Part shown: one piece after another, positions 20,132-28,546 of the stretch
How positions within the stretch are numbered: position 1 is the first letter of the stretch
Layout: the number at the start of each line of letters is the position of its first letter
Origin: Ferrimonas sediminum
GTDB lineage: Bacteria; Pseudomonadota; Gammaproteobacteria; Enterobacterales; Shewanellaceae
DNA length: 64,000 bases
NCBI RefSeq assembly: GCF_900100175.1
Contig: NZ_FNEM01000002.1
Span: forward strand, 186,001-250,000
Reading direction: 5' to 3'
Notes under the pieces: model-generated
Told to the model about the DNA's origin: nothing
What the model saw: the letters and a program-made list of their open reading frames with translations, nothing else
Database searches by the model: none
Position numbers and translations under genes: made by a program

Positions 20132-21067
20132 ATGTTACTACGCCCCCTGGCATTAGTGCTTTTTCTACTTCATACCACTGCCTGTGTTGCAACGGTACCC
20201 TCCTGGTACCTCGCACCACCGGCTGATACGGCCAGTCACCTCTATGGTGTCGGCGCAGGCTTATCCCCGCTGAACGCACGACAGCAGGCCCTCATAGACA
20301 TCACCAGCCGTCTTCAGGTGCGTGTTCAAGGCCGCCTAAAAGCCCACACCCAAACCCTTAATGGCCAGGTAGACCAGCGAGTTGAACAGCAGGTAGAAAG
20401 TGAAAATGCGGCCTTCACCTTAAGTAACTATGAGCTGTATGAATCGGCCCATGACAAAAATACCTTTTACCAGCTTATTCGAGTCGATCGTCCAGCCCTG
20501 ATGGCTGGTTTGGAGCAACAGCTAAATCAGCACCTCGAGCAACTGAGTCAGCTTCGGCAGCAGCCAATGTCCAGCCTGAGGCAATTTCGAAAACTAAATC
20601 AAAACCTGACGACCGCCGATACGGCAAGGGCACTGGCAGGAGTTCTGGAGCAGCAGCAGCACCCGGTACCAGACCTGGCTCCACTGAGCTGGTTTGAGCG
20701 GCGTTTAGCGGAGCATAAAGCCAACAGCTCCATCCTGCTGGAGTTCACCGATACCAGTCCACAAACCGAGGCCTTTGTCAGCCAATGGCTCGACGACTCA
20801 GGGTTTCAGGTATCAGGCCCCAACCCCATCGCCATATTGAAATTCAATATTGATGCACAGCCAGCCCGGGAGCTGTTCGGTCAATACCATGTTCGGCTGG
20901 ACGGCAAACTCACGGTTGTCGATCAAGGACAAATCGTCCACACAAAACGATTAACCAGCACCGGCGTGTCTTCACTGAGCGAAGCACAAGCCAAGGCTGT
21001 TGCCGAGCAACAACTATTAAAACAGATAGCCGGAGAAAACATCTGGCAGCTATTACTACCTATGTGA
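20132..21067 (+). CDS. LPP20-family outer-membrane protein, probable lipoprotein
   Basis: A 311-residue secreted protein. The signal ends in HTTAC, an imperfect lipobox, so it may be a lipoprotein or a normally cleaved protein. Just after it comes PSWYLAPP and HLYGVGAGLSPLNARQQALI, the pattern of the LPP20 domain (residues about 24-125: PxW, then GxG, then an Ala-rich helix). A Gln-rich helical middle and a C-terminal mixed domain (about 205-311) follow. LPP20 proteins include flagellar FlgP and other outer-membrane ring or secretion components. The stop overlaps the start region of the next gene. Confidence 0.75.
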   Translation: MLLRPLALVLFLLHTTACVATVPSWYLAPPADTASHLYGVGAGLSPLNARQQALIDITSRLQVRVQGRLKAHTQTLNGQVDQRVEQQVESENAAFTLSNYELYESAHDKNTFYQLIRVDRPALMAGLEQQLNQHLEQLSQLRQQPMSSLRQFRKLNQNLTTADTARALAGVLEQQQHPVPDLAPLSWFERRLAEHKANSSILLEFTDTSPQTEAFVSQWLDDSGFQVSGPNPIAILKFNIDAQPARELFGQYHVRLDGKLTVVDQGQIVHTKRLTSTGVSSLSEAQAKAVAEQQLLKQIAGENIWQLLLPM

Positions 21068-21093
21068 ACGATGATGAAACAAGGAGAGTTATC

Positions 21094-22107
21094 TTGAAAA
21101 AAATGAAGCCAGAGTTGGTCATTGCCATTATTGGTACACTGTTTATTACCGGTTGTGTATCAACAGGCCCCAGGCGGGATGTAATTACTTCATTACCCAA
21201 TATTCCTCTTGAAGATACTCAGTACATGCCAGAGAGGTTACTTGACTCAACTCAAAAAACTGTTTTCGTAATGCCAACAAAAATCACTGCAGGAGGAATC
21301 AATAAAGAATTTCTCAAAGGTGAGATGCAAGGGCAAATCGAAAACGCTTTAGCATCAGCAGGCATAAACACTATTGACCGCTCTCTTGCCAGTCAACTTC
21401 ACGATGAACTTCTACTGGCTGAGTCCACTGGGCGACTAAATTACGACGGCCCTAAAGTTGCTGACTTTGCGATATTCAGCACGATCAGCTCAGTATCCGC
21501 TCACGCAGAGTATCATGAAGGCGGAACCAGTCTCATAACCGGAAAGGATTATGGCCCCTCCTGCGAAGCAGAAGCCGGTGTCAAAGGGCAGATTCGCATT
21601 TTAACTATTCCTGAGATGAGGCAGGTGATTTCGGCAGAGATGAATGGCACGGACTCTTCCGACCTCTCCCTATTCACAGGATGCCAAGTGACAAAAAGCC
21701 TTAAGATGGGCCTAATAACAAATGCCGCCACCCGAGCGTTAAAGAGCGCTCAAAACGAAATAAAAAACAGCCTGGCCCCTGCTGGGTATGTTGTTGAACG
21801 AAGGGGTAATGAGAAGGACAATGTATTCCGTGTCTCATTGGGGGCAGCCAGAGGAGCAAAAGGTGGCTCACTGGTAGAAATAAAAAGAAAAAAGATTACA
21901 GACCTTGGAAATGGCGAAACCATCTCGGAATTCGAAGTGATTGCCGAAGGAAGATTCACGGAGTCCATCGAGCCTATGTATTCTTGGATAATTTTATCGG
22001 ACGAGCAGAAGTTAAAGATTATTCAAAGAGGGGATTTGGTTACTCTCAAACATGAGGATGGACTGTTGATGCAAGCCGCTAAATCACTAAAAAGCTTGAA
22101 TTTATAA
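21094..22107 (+). CDS. CsgG/FlgO-like outer-membrane lipoprotein
   Basis: A 337-residue lipoprotein with an N-terminal helix and lipobox ITGC. The mature part has an alternating alpha/beta region in which FAIFSTISSVSA and QIRILTIPEMRQVISAE resemble the core of CsgG/FlgO-type domains (a secondary-structure impression, not a search). A Cys in LFTGCQ could pair with one in GPSCEAE. I chose TTG at 21094, seven bases after AAGGAGAG; GTG at 21064 overlaps the previous gene, and ATG at 21103 is the other option. The gene is visibly AT-richer than its neighbours. The next gene follows after 13 bases. Confidence 0.65.
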   Translation: MKKMKPELVIAIIGTLFITGCVSTGPRRDVITSLPNIPLEDTQYMPERLLDSTQKTVFVMPTKITAGGINKEFLKGEMQGQIENALASAGINTIDRSLASQLHDELLLAESTGRLNYDGPKVADFAIFSTISSVSAHAEYHEGGTSLITGKDYGPSCEAEAGVKGQIRILTIPEMRQVISAEMNGTDSSDLSLFTGCQVTKSLKMGLITNAATRALKSAQNEIKNSLAPAGYVVERRGNEKDNVFRVSLGAARGAKGGSLVEIKRKKITDLGNGETISEFEVIAEGRFTESIEPMYSWIILSDEQKLKIIQRGDLVTLKHEDGLLMQAAKSLKSLNL

Positions 22108-22120
22108 GGACTCAAACAAT

Positions 22121-22693
22121 ATGAAACGTATTCTTCCGATAATGGCCCTTAGCCTGATGGCCGGTTGTACTTCTACGCCAGAGCCCATGACACTGGCCTG
22201 TACTTTCCCGGACTCGCCACAAGTCGAGGCGCCCAGCTGGATCTGTGACGAAGGCGTCGACAACTATGCATTGACGGCGGTCGGATACGCCAAAAAGTCG
22301 GCGGCCGGAATTGGCTTTATGAAAGATGTTGCCGCTTCAGAGGCCCGGGTTCAGTTATCAAAAACCTTCCAGAGTCGCGTATCCGCCAAACTTAACGATG
22401 CGGCAGTTGCCAGCAATGTGGATGCCAGCGGTGAAGTAAAGCAGCTCATTGAGCGGGTATCCTCCAGCATTACGGAACAAACACTGTCCGGTGCCCGCAT
22501 TATCAAATCCCGAACCAGCAGCACCGGCGCCCTCTATGTTCTGGTCGGCATGAGTGGTGCCGATTACGAACGCACCATGCGTTCAGCCCTCGCAGCCAGC
22601 AAAGACCGCGACGCAGAACTGTGGCAAAGGTTTAAGGAGGAAAAAGCCGACCAGGTTCTGAACGCGTTGCTCACCTCCACCAACAAGCTGTAA
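22121..22693 (+). CDS. LPP20-family lipoprotein
   Basis: A 190-residue lipoprotein with a textbook signal (MKRILPIMALSLMAGC). The mature part has PSWICDEGVDNYALTAVGYA followed by an Ala-rich helix with AASEARVQLSKTF, the LPP20/FlgP pattern, and ends in a helix-rich tail (ALAASKDRDAELWQRFKEEK). Compared with the first LPP20 gene it is shorter and has a single domain. FlgP-like proteins of this size form multimeric rings under the outer membrane. AAGGA precedes the start at about 11 bases, and the next gene follows after 19 bases. Confidence 0.82.
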   Translation: MKRILPIMALSLMAGCTSTPEPMTLACTFPDSPQVEAPSWICDEGVDNYALTAVGYAKKSAAGIGFMKDVAASEARVQLSKTFQSRVSAKLNDAAVASNVDASGEVKQLIERVSSSITEQTLSGARIIKSRTSSTGALYVLVGMSGADYERTMRSALAASKDRDAELWQRFKEEKADQVLNALLTSTNKL

Positions 22694-22712
22694 CTCCAAC
22701 GAGGAGAATACG

Positions 22713-24038
22713 ATGTTCAAGTGCAACATTGCCGCCCAGATCATCTCTGTCGCGGCCGTGTTGCTTGTTGGCCAAGTGCCGGCCTCTCAGGAGTTGTCGG
22801 AGTTCGAGGCCTACAAGCAACAAACCATGACAGAATTTGAGACTTACCGTACCGCTTATCTCGACGAGTTTGATCATCAACGTCAAGCACTGATGGCGGT
22901 TTGGGATCAGCCGGATCAAAGCAACGCGAATACCTACATCAGTTACAGTCAAGCCAAAACCGAACGGGCTAAAGTCGATTTTTCAACCGACACCATAGAG
23001 GTCAGTATCATTCATGACTCAGACAGCGCCCCCCAGATACAGCGGGTACTGGAGCAGTTACAACAGCTGGCCGACACCAAACTGGACACAGATACCATCG
23101 GCGCAGAGAACGGCAACACGCCACGCCTGCTCACCACCCTCCCCTCCTCACCGGACGCCCTGAAGCAGATCGTCGAAGAGGCAGCCATCACCCAGCGACC
23201 GCTGGAATACGGGGCGGAACAGCAACAAACCGAACAAGAGGTCATTAAAACTCAACACCAGCAGGCGCTGAACGCCATCGATAAACAAGCCGATTTTGCA
23301 CTATCGAATGGTGCAGAAGAGATCGCTGTCGAGGCATCACTTAAACGGGAAAAAGAGAAAATTAACGCCCACGAACAGCGTCGATTGCAGCAATTGAAAG
23401 AGCAGTATCAACAACAGCGCCGACACGATCCCAGCGCCAAAACCATGACCACCTACAAAATCCCGCTGCCTTCGCAAAGCTTGGATAAAAAGGCGGCCAG
23501 GTACCTCCCCTTCGTCACCAAACAATCGGCACAATGGTCCATTCCAGCCGAGCTGGTTTTCTCGATAATGCAGGCGGAGAGCAGCTTTAATCCCAAAGCA
23601 AAATCTCACATCCCCGCCTTTGGACTGATGCAGATTGTCCCGGCCAGTGCCGGCTTAGACGTTAATGACAAGCTGTTGAACAAAAAAGGGAAACCGAGTG
23701 AACGCGCCCTGTTTGAACCCGATGAGAATATTCGTTACGGCACGGGTTACCTGCACTTGCTTGATACACGCTACCTTGTAGGCATTACCAACGACGAAGC
23801 CAGGCTGTACTGCACCATCGCCGCCTATAACACCGGTGCCGGTAATGTCGCCAAAGCCTTCAATACCGATAACAGCCGCAATATCCGCAAGGCTTCAAAG
23901 ATCATCAACAGCATGACGCCGGACCAAGTCTATCAAAGGCTCCAGCATCACCTTCCCTACGAGGAAACCCAGACCTACCTCAAGCGGGTACGTCGCTACC
24001 ATCAACAATACAGCCAGCTGAAGTCAAACTGGTTATAG
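22713..24038 (+). CDS. MltC-like lytic transglycosylase
   Basis: A 441-residue secreted enzyme. The N-terminal region (about 27-200) matches the non-catalytic domain of MltC (FEAYKQQTMTEFETYRTAY, later YISYSQAKTERAKVDF). A Gln/Lys-rich helical linker follows. The SLT domain has catalytic Glu289 (MQAESSFNPKA), then FGLMQIVPASAG and IAAYNTGAGNVAKAF. The signal peptide ends in VPASQ with no lipobox, unlike E. coli MltC, so it is probably periplasmic rather than outer-membrane anchored. Start follows GAGGAGAATACG. It closes the five-gene unit and could open the wall locally for the assembly encoded upstream (inference). Confidence 0.88.
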   Translation: MFKCNIAAQIISVAAVLLVGQVPASQELSEFEAYKQQTMTEFETYRTAYLDEFDHQRQALMAVWDQPDQSNANTYISYSQAKTERAKVDFSTDTIEVSIIHDSDSAPQIQRVLEQLQQLADTKLDTDTIGAENGNTPRLLTTLPSSPDALKQIVEEAAITQRPLEYGAEQQQTEQEVIKTQHQQALNAIDKQADFALSNGAEEIAVEASLKREKEKINAHEQRRLQQLKEQYQQQRRHDPSAKTMTTYKIPLPSQSLDKKAARYLPFVTKQSAQWSIPAELVFSIMQAESSFNPKAKSHIPAFGLMQIVPASAGLDVNDKLLNKKGKPSERALFEPDENIRYGTGYLHLLDTRYLVGITNDEARLYCTIAAYNTGAGNVAKAFNTDNSRNIRKASKIINSMTPDQVYQRLQHHLPYEETQTYLKRVRRYHQQYSQLKSNWL

Positions 24039-24060
24039 TGAAGTGGAGCGGCAGAGCCGC

Positions 24061-24383
24061 TCCCTGTTCTTTTGGCTGCCACGACTCCACTTTGTTGCCT
24101 TAAGGTTCCAGAAACCAACCGAAATGGCCGTAGCTTTCTTTAACGATGTCGCCCACCGGCTGACCACCATTAGGGTGAACCTGCCCCCTCATCTGACGGG
24201 CTGAAATACTGGGTATCCTCGACAAAGGGACACCACACCATCACCCCCTACCCCGGCATGGCAGTCGGTGCCGTACTCGCCGACGGCCATCTCCAGATGA
24301 TCCCGGTATCATGACTCCAGCGCCGTGGGGTTGCCCTTGATGGAAAACACTCCGCCTACCCTCAAGACCTTGCCATCCACACC
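24061..24383 (-). pseudogene. Dead VOC-family (glyoxalase-like) gene
   Basis: Reading the minus strand, three successive frames spell a VOC-family protein. First comes KVLRVGGVFSIKGNPTALES, then a stop where Trp is expected, then YRDHLEMAVGEYG. The middle is scrambled around PVFQPVR. The end has SYGHFGWFLEP, another stop where Glu or Asp is expected, then GNKVESWQP. The family pattern is FxKxxDPKALxxWYRDHLG at the start and GxFxWFxDPEGNxxELW at the end, so both ends are recognisable. In-frame stops plus at least two frameshifts mean no function. Confidence 0.8.
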
Positions 24384-24385
24384 CG

Positions 24386-25369
24386 TTAGTTCCAGCGGAA
24401 TCCCTTGGCACCGATGGCGATCGCCACCACCGAGATCGCCGCCAGCGCCAGCCAATGCGGCCACAGGGTGGCCACTCCGGCTCCGTCGATAATAATGGCC
24501 CGGGATGCGGCATTGAGATGGGAAAGGGGCAGCAGCCTCGCCAGCGACTGAATCCACTCGGCAGTGCCCTCCAGCGAAAACCACACGCCCGACAGAAACA
24601 TCATCGGCCAGGCGATCAGGTTCAGCACGCCGTTGCCAAACTCCTCGGAACGGGTGCGACAGGCCACCAGTAAGCCAACGCTCACTAACGCCAACGCTCC
24701 CAGCAAAGCGGTTATCAGCAGCAGCAACAGGCTACCGACAATGGCAATGGAAAACATCCACGAACAGGCCACAAACACCAGGGTGGCGGTCGCCATCATC
24801 ATCAGCATGCGACTGCAGATCTGCGACAAGATGAAGATCCAGGGCTTCATCGGCGTGGCCTGATACCGTTTCAGCACCCCGTTTTTCCGATAGCGGATAA
24901 TCACATAACCCACGCCATAGAGGCCGGAAAACATCATGTTCATGCCGATGATGCCCGGCATCAGCCAGTCGATGTAGCGTACCGCCTGCCCCTGCTCCTG
25001 GGTCGACGCCAACGGCCCCACCACCCCCAGAACAATCCGTTCCGCCAGGTAGCCCTTGACCGAGTCCGGGTTGACCACATAACCGCCCTCGGTCAACAGA
25101 AGATCCAACTGGTGCCGCCCCACCTTGCTGCGGGCCAGCGCCTCATCCTCATAGGGGATCAGCTGCAGATAACGGGTCTGCTGCAGGGGCGCCAGATAGG
25201 CGGGAGCCCCCAGCACCCCGAGTTTGTACTCAGGCCGATCCGTATCGCTGAAGGCCACCCCGAAGCCGATGATCAGCATCAGTGGAAACATCAGGCTCCA
25301 GCCCAGAGCCGACCGATCCCGGACAAACTCCAGATTGCGGGCATGGATCAGTGCCAACAGACTTTTCAT
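24386..25369 (-). CDS. ABC-2 type export permease
   Basis: A 327-residue membrane protein with the ABC2_membrane layout. One N-terminal helix (about 25-41) is followed by a periplasmic segment of about 100 residues. Five to six helices run from about residue 140, with the conserved PGIIGMNMMFSGLYGVGY and, later, WPMMFLSGVWFSLEG. It starts two bases past the ATPase gene stop, so the two are co-transcribed and would form a homodimeric exporter with two ATPases. Substrate unknown; the family includes lipid, polysaccharide and drug exporters (NodJ/DrrB-like). No third component is nearby. Confidence 0.9.
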   Translation of the reverse strand: MKSLLALIHARNLEFVRDRSALGWSLMFPLMLIIGFGVAFSDTDRPEYKLGVLGAPAYLAPLQQTRYLQLIPYEDEALARSKVGRHQLDLLLTEGGYVVNPDSVKGYLAERIVLGVVGPLASTQEQGQAVRYIDWLMPGIIGMNMMFSGLYGVGYVIIRYRKNGVLKRYQATPMKPWIFILSQICSRMLMMMATATLVFVACSWMFSIAIVGSLLLLLITALLGALALVSVGLLVACRTRSEEFGNGVLNLIAWPMMFLSGVWFSLEGTAEWIQSLARLLPLSHLNAASRAIIIDGAGVATLWPHWLALAAISVVAIAIGAKGFRWN

Positions 25370-25370
25370 C

Positions 25371-26276
25371 TCAGCTCCTCAGTTGGTGGCCGGTAAGGGT
25401 CAAAAACAGATCTTCCAGATTGGGACGGCGGATATTGAGGCTGGTGACATCGACCCGATGCTGCTGCAGCAGCGCCAGCACCTGATTGACGTCATCGGTC
25501 TGGAACTCCAGCAAGCCATTGCGCTGCTGAACCGGCAGCGGCCAGCCGGGCCCGAGCTCGACGCTGGCGGGCAGGCTGACAATGTGGGACAGGAACGCCT
25601 CGGCAATCAGCGCCGCCGGCGTATCCTGTCTCAATACCCGGCCGTGATCCATGATGGCGATGCGATCGCACAACTGTTCCGCCTCATCCATGTAGTGGGT
25701 GGTCAGCAAGATGGTGGTGCCACCGGCGCGCACATCCCGAATCAACTGCCAGAAGTTATGTCTGGCCTGAGGATCCAGGCCGGTAGTCGGTTCATCAAGA
25801 AACAGCAGTTGAGGGCGGTTGATCAGTGCCAGCGCCAGCAGCAAGCGTTGTCTCTGGCCCCCGGACAGGGTCTGGTGCTGCTGATCCATTAAGCTCTCAA
25901 GACGGCACAGCTGTGCCAGTTCGGTCAGAGGCACCGTAGTGCGATAGAGGCTGGCGAACAGGGTCAGGCAATCGCTCACCGACAGGTGCTCCGGCAAGGC
26001 GGTCGCCTGAAACTGAATGCCGATATGGTGGCGATAATCGTCGAAAAGAGGCCGTTCTTTAAATAAAATCTTACCGGAAGTTGGCTCAAGAATGCCTTCG
26101 AGCATCTCCAGAGTAGTGGATTTCCCGGCCCCGTTGGGGCCCAGCAAACCAAAGCATTCCCCCGGTGCCAACGACAGGTTCAGACGATCTACTGCGACCA
26201 GATCACCAAAGCGTTTGCTCAGTTCCTGCGCGCGCAACAGAGTCCGGGCATTGTGTGCGCTGCTCCGCTCTCCCAC
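25371..26276 (-). CDS. ABC exporter ATP-binding protein
   Basis: About 301 residues with the full ATPase motif set: Walker A GPNGAGKST, Q-loop FQATALPE, signature LSGGQRQRL, Walker B LLFLDEPTTGLD and the switch His in LLTTHYMDEAEQ. A C-terminal regulatory part of about 80 residues is of the DrrA type. I chose GTG at 26276, because AAGGAG lies six bases before it. An ATG at 26339 would add 21 residues of non-domain sequence. First gene of the two-gene export unit. Two minus-strand terminators upstream isolate it from lldEFG. Confidence 0.92.
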   Translation of the reverse strand: MGERSSAHNARTLLRAQELSKRFGDLVAVDRLNLSLAPGECFGLLGPNGAGKSTTLEMLEGILEPTSGKILFKERPLFDDYRHHIGIQFQATALPEHLSVSDCLTLFASLYRTTVPLTELAQLCRLESLMDQQHQTLSGGQRQRLLLALALINRPQLLFLDEPTTGLDPQARHNFWQLIRDVRAGGTTILLTTHYMDEAEQLCDRIAIMDHGRVLRQDTPAALIAEAFLSHIVSLPASVELGPGWPLPVQQRNGLLEFQTDDVNQVLALLQQHRVDVTSLNIRRPNLEDLFLTLTGHQLRS

Positions 26277-26462
26277 CTCTCGCTCCTTGAAAAACAGATT
26301 CCCTAAAGCATTAAATGCCAAAAACCGGTCGGGTTGCAATCACCCATTAGGCGTGTTCGCGTCTCTGATTCTCCCCATTGAACCGGCAAAGCAGTCTTGG
26401 CCGTGAGCAAGGCGTGGGTGCTGACGTCGCCTGTCGGGAGCCTCTTTGTCCCGTCGGCGAAG

Positions 26463-26490
26463 CAAAAAAAGGCCCACATAAAGTGGGCCA
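26463..26490 (-). terminator. Second terminator downstream of lldEFG
   Basis: On the minus strand GGCCCAC pairs with GTGGGCC around five bases and runs into seven T residues. It lies about 90 bases after the lldG stop and about 190 before the ABC gene. The rest of 26277-26576 holds no gene. Confidence 0.85.
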
Positions 26491-26530
26491 AGCGTGTGTG
26501 CTAACTACACGTAAAATCGTTGATATAACA

Positions 26531-26560
26531 AACAGGCCCTGCTTTTGAGCAGGGCCTGTT
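26531..26560 (-). terminator. First terminator after lldG
   Basis: AACAGGCCCTGC and GCAGGGCCTGTT form a 12-bp perfect stem with a six-base loop. On the minus strand it is followed by TGTT, a poor T-run, which may explain the second terminator 70 bases on. Confidence 0.7.
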
Positions 26561-26576
26561 TGTTTCTGTCGGTCGA

Positions 26577-27149
26577 TTAGCCGATCATGTAAACGGTCAT
26601 GGAGCAGGCGCCGTGGGCACCAATCACCAGGGCCTGTTCGATGTCGGCTGTCTTGGACGGACCGGCAATGAACGCACCGTGCTGACCGGACTCCAACTTA
26701 ACCACTTTGATTGCTTCATGCATGTTAGCAACGGTGGTATCACGCTTCACCACTACCGCCAGGTTCTCGGTAATGTATGGCAGTACCCGGTGGCCACTGG
26801 CGGTTTCCCGAACAAACACCGCACCGTTTTCCGCCACTGCCAGTTCGGCATCGACGATAGCCAGGTCGACATTGTGCAAATCGTGTGGCTTGGCGTCCAG
26901 TTCACGGTTGCCGGTCAACCCCTCTACACGACTGATAACTTGTTGGTTATCGGCCATGGCAGCGTTCAATTGCGCCTGAACCTCTTCCAGAGAGCTGACC
27001 TGAACCAGAGTACCGCCGACCTTGGCCAGGTTGGCTTCGTACTGACCGATCAGATCGGTGTTGTTTGGCTCAACGGTGATGGTTGGCATCGGCGCATCTG
27101 GCAGGCTGCAGGTGTCCAATGCGGCAAAAATTGCGTCACGGCTAGACAT
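26577..27149 (-). CDS. lldG: L-lactate dehydrogenase complex protein LldG (LutC type)
   Basis: A 190-residue soluble protein of the LutC/LldG (DUF162) family. It starts MSSRDAIFAAL and has the conserved AELAVAENGAVFVRE region, and HMHEAI- and GPSKTADIEQALVIGAHG-type segments near the end. It is the third part of the LldEFG complex that oxidises L-lactate to pyruvate and passes electrons to the membrane. The ATG at 27149 shares one base with the lldF stop (TAATG), so translation is coupled. An in-frame start ten codons upstream lies inside lldF. Last gene of the operon. Confidence 0.94.
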   Translation of the reverse strand: MSSRDAIFAALDTCSLPDAPMPTITVEPNNTDLIGQYEANLAKVGGTLVQVSSLEEVQAQLNAAMADNQQVISRVEGLTGNRELDAKPHDLHNVDLAIVDAELAVAENGAVFVRETASGHRVLPYITENLAVVVKRDTTVANMHEAIKVVKLESGQHGAFIAGPSKTADIEQALVIGAHGACSMTVYMIG

Positions 27150-28534
27150 TATTTGTTCTCCCGGTTTTTGTTGAACCACGCTTCGAAAGAGCCGGTCTTT
27201 GGTGCTTTAGGCAGTTCGCGGTACTTGGTCCAGTCCATGCCAAATGGCTTCATCAGGGCATCCGGCAGGATGCGCAGGGCAGTACGGGCACCGGCCATGG
27301 AGGTGTTCAGCATGGTTTCGCTGGCCATGAAACGACCCACCCACGGCATGTAGCTACCCTTACCGTATGGCAGCTCACCCTTCTCGGCGGTAATGCGACG
27401 CCACTTAAAGATGATCTTGTCCAGCGGTACCTTGGTCGGACACACCTGGGTACAGGAGCCACACAGGGAGCAAGCCCAGGCCAGAGAATGGGTTTCGTCG
27501 TCACCGGCGGCAACGGCGATGCCGATAGGACCAGGAATCAGCGAGTTGTAGCTGAAGCCACTGGAACGACGGTACACAGGACAGGTGTTCAGACAGCCAC
27601 CACAACGAATACACTTGTAGGCTTCCGCCAGCAACTCGTCCTGGAACAGCTTGGTTCGACCGTTATCCACCAACACCACGTGCATCTCACCGCCCTGCTT
27701 AGGGCCTTTGTAGAAGGTGGTGTAGGAGGTGATTGGCTGACCAGTCGCGTTACGAGCCAGTGTACGGGACAGCACGCTGGCCGCTTCCATGTTAGGCACA
27801 ATCTTATCGATGCCCATACAGTGAATCTGCACGTTTGGCAGGTTCACACCCATGTCGGCGTTACCTTCGTTGGTGGCAACCGCAACCGCGCCTTCGCTGG
27901 CAATCGCCATGTTGACACCGGTCAGGGCCGCGTCTGCTTGCAGGAACTTCTCACGCAGGTGAGCACGCGCCTGTTTGGTCAGATAGGTCGGGCAGGAGGC
28001 GCCTTTCTCGGAACCGATCTTGCGGTGGAACAGCTCGCCCACCTCCTCTTTCTTGAGGTGGATGGCCGGCACTACGATGTGGCTCGGCGGCTGTTCATTC
28101 AGCTGAATGATGCGCTCACCCAAGTCGGTATCGATCACGTCGATGCCGCGCTCAATCAGGTACGGGTTGAGGTGACACTCTTCGGTCAGCATCGACTTGG
28201 ATTTCACCAGGTTCTTAACGTTATGCTTGCTCAGAATGCCGTGCACAATCTCGTTGTGCTCTTTGCCATCTTTGGCCCAGTGAACCTGAATGCCGTTTTT
28301 CTTACAGTTGGCTTCAAACTCGGTCAGGTAATGCTTGAGGTTCGACAGAGTGTGCAGTTTGTAATCGGAGCCCAGCTGTTTCAGCTCTTCCCACTCCGGC
28401 AGAGATTCTGCCGCCAGATCACGCTTGTGACGCAGGGTCCACAGCGCTTTGTCGTGCCAGTCTACCCGAGCTTCGTCTTTGTTGAACTTCGCTGCCGCAC
28501 TGGCATGAGATTCAATTTCACCAATTAGTGCCAT
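27149..28534 (-). CDS. lldF: L-lactate dehydrogenase complex iron-sulfur protein LldF (LutB type)
   Basis: A 461-residue protein. The N-terminal two thirds is the LutB/DUF162 fold (AIASEGAVAVATNEGNADMG). The C-terminal third carries two ferredoxin-like clusters, CIRCGGCLNTCPVY and CSLCGSCTQVCP. It is the electron-transfer core of the lactate-oxidising LldEFG complex, acting at the cytoplasmic membrane. Start ATG at 28534 follows AAGGAGATACTCTC, 12 bases after the lldE stop. No lldP permease or dld gene lies next to this operon, unlike in Shewanella oneidensis, so uptake must be encoded elsewhere. Confidence 0.95.
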   Translation of the reverse strand: MALIGEIESHASAAAKFNKDEARVDWHDKALWTLRHKRDLAAESLPEWEELKQLGSDYKLHTLSNLKHYLTEFEANCKKNGIQVHWAKDGKEHNEIVHGILSKHNVKNLVKSKSMLTEECHLNPYLIERGIDVIDTDLGERIIQLNEQPPSHIVVPAIHLKKEEVGELFHRKIGSEKGASCPTYLTKQARAHLREKFLQADAALTGVNMAIASEGAVAVATNEGNADMGVNLPNVQIHCMGIDKIVPNMEAASVLSRTLARNATGQPITSYTTFYKGPKQGGEMHVVLVDNGRTKLFQDELLAEAYKCIRCGGCLNTCPVYRRSSGFSYNSLIPGPIGIAVAAGDDETHSLAWACSLCGSCTQVCPTKVPLDKIIFKWRRITAEKGELPYGKGSYMPWVGRFMASETMLNTSMAGARTALRILPDALMKPFGMDWTKYRELPKAPKTGSFEAWFNKNRENK

Positions 28535-28546
28535 GAGAGTATCTCC

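Noticed and set aside
26303-26491. A 62-codon minus-strand frame upstream of the ABC genes
   Set aside because: It runs through the second lldEFG terminator and has no ribosome site; composition looks random.
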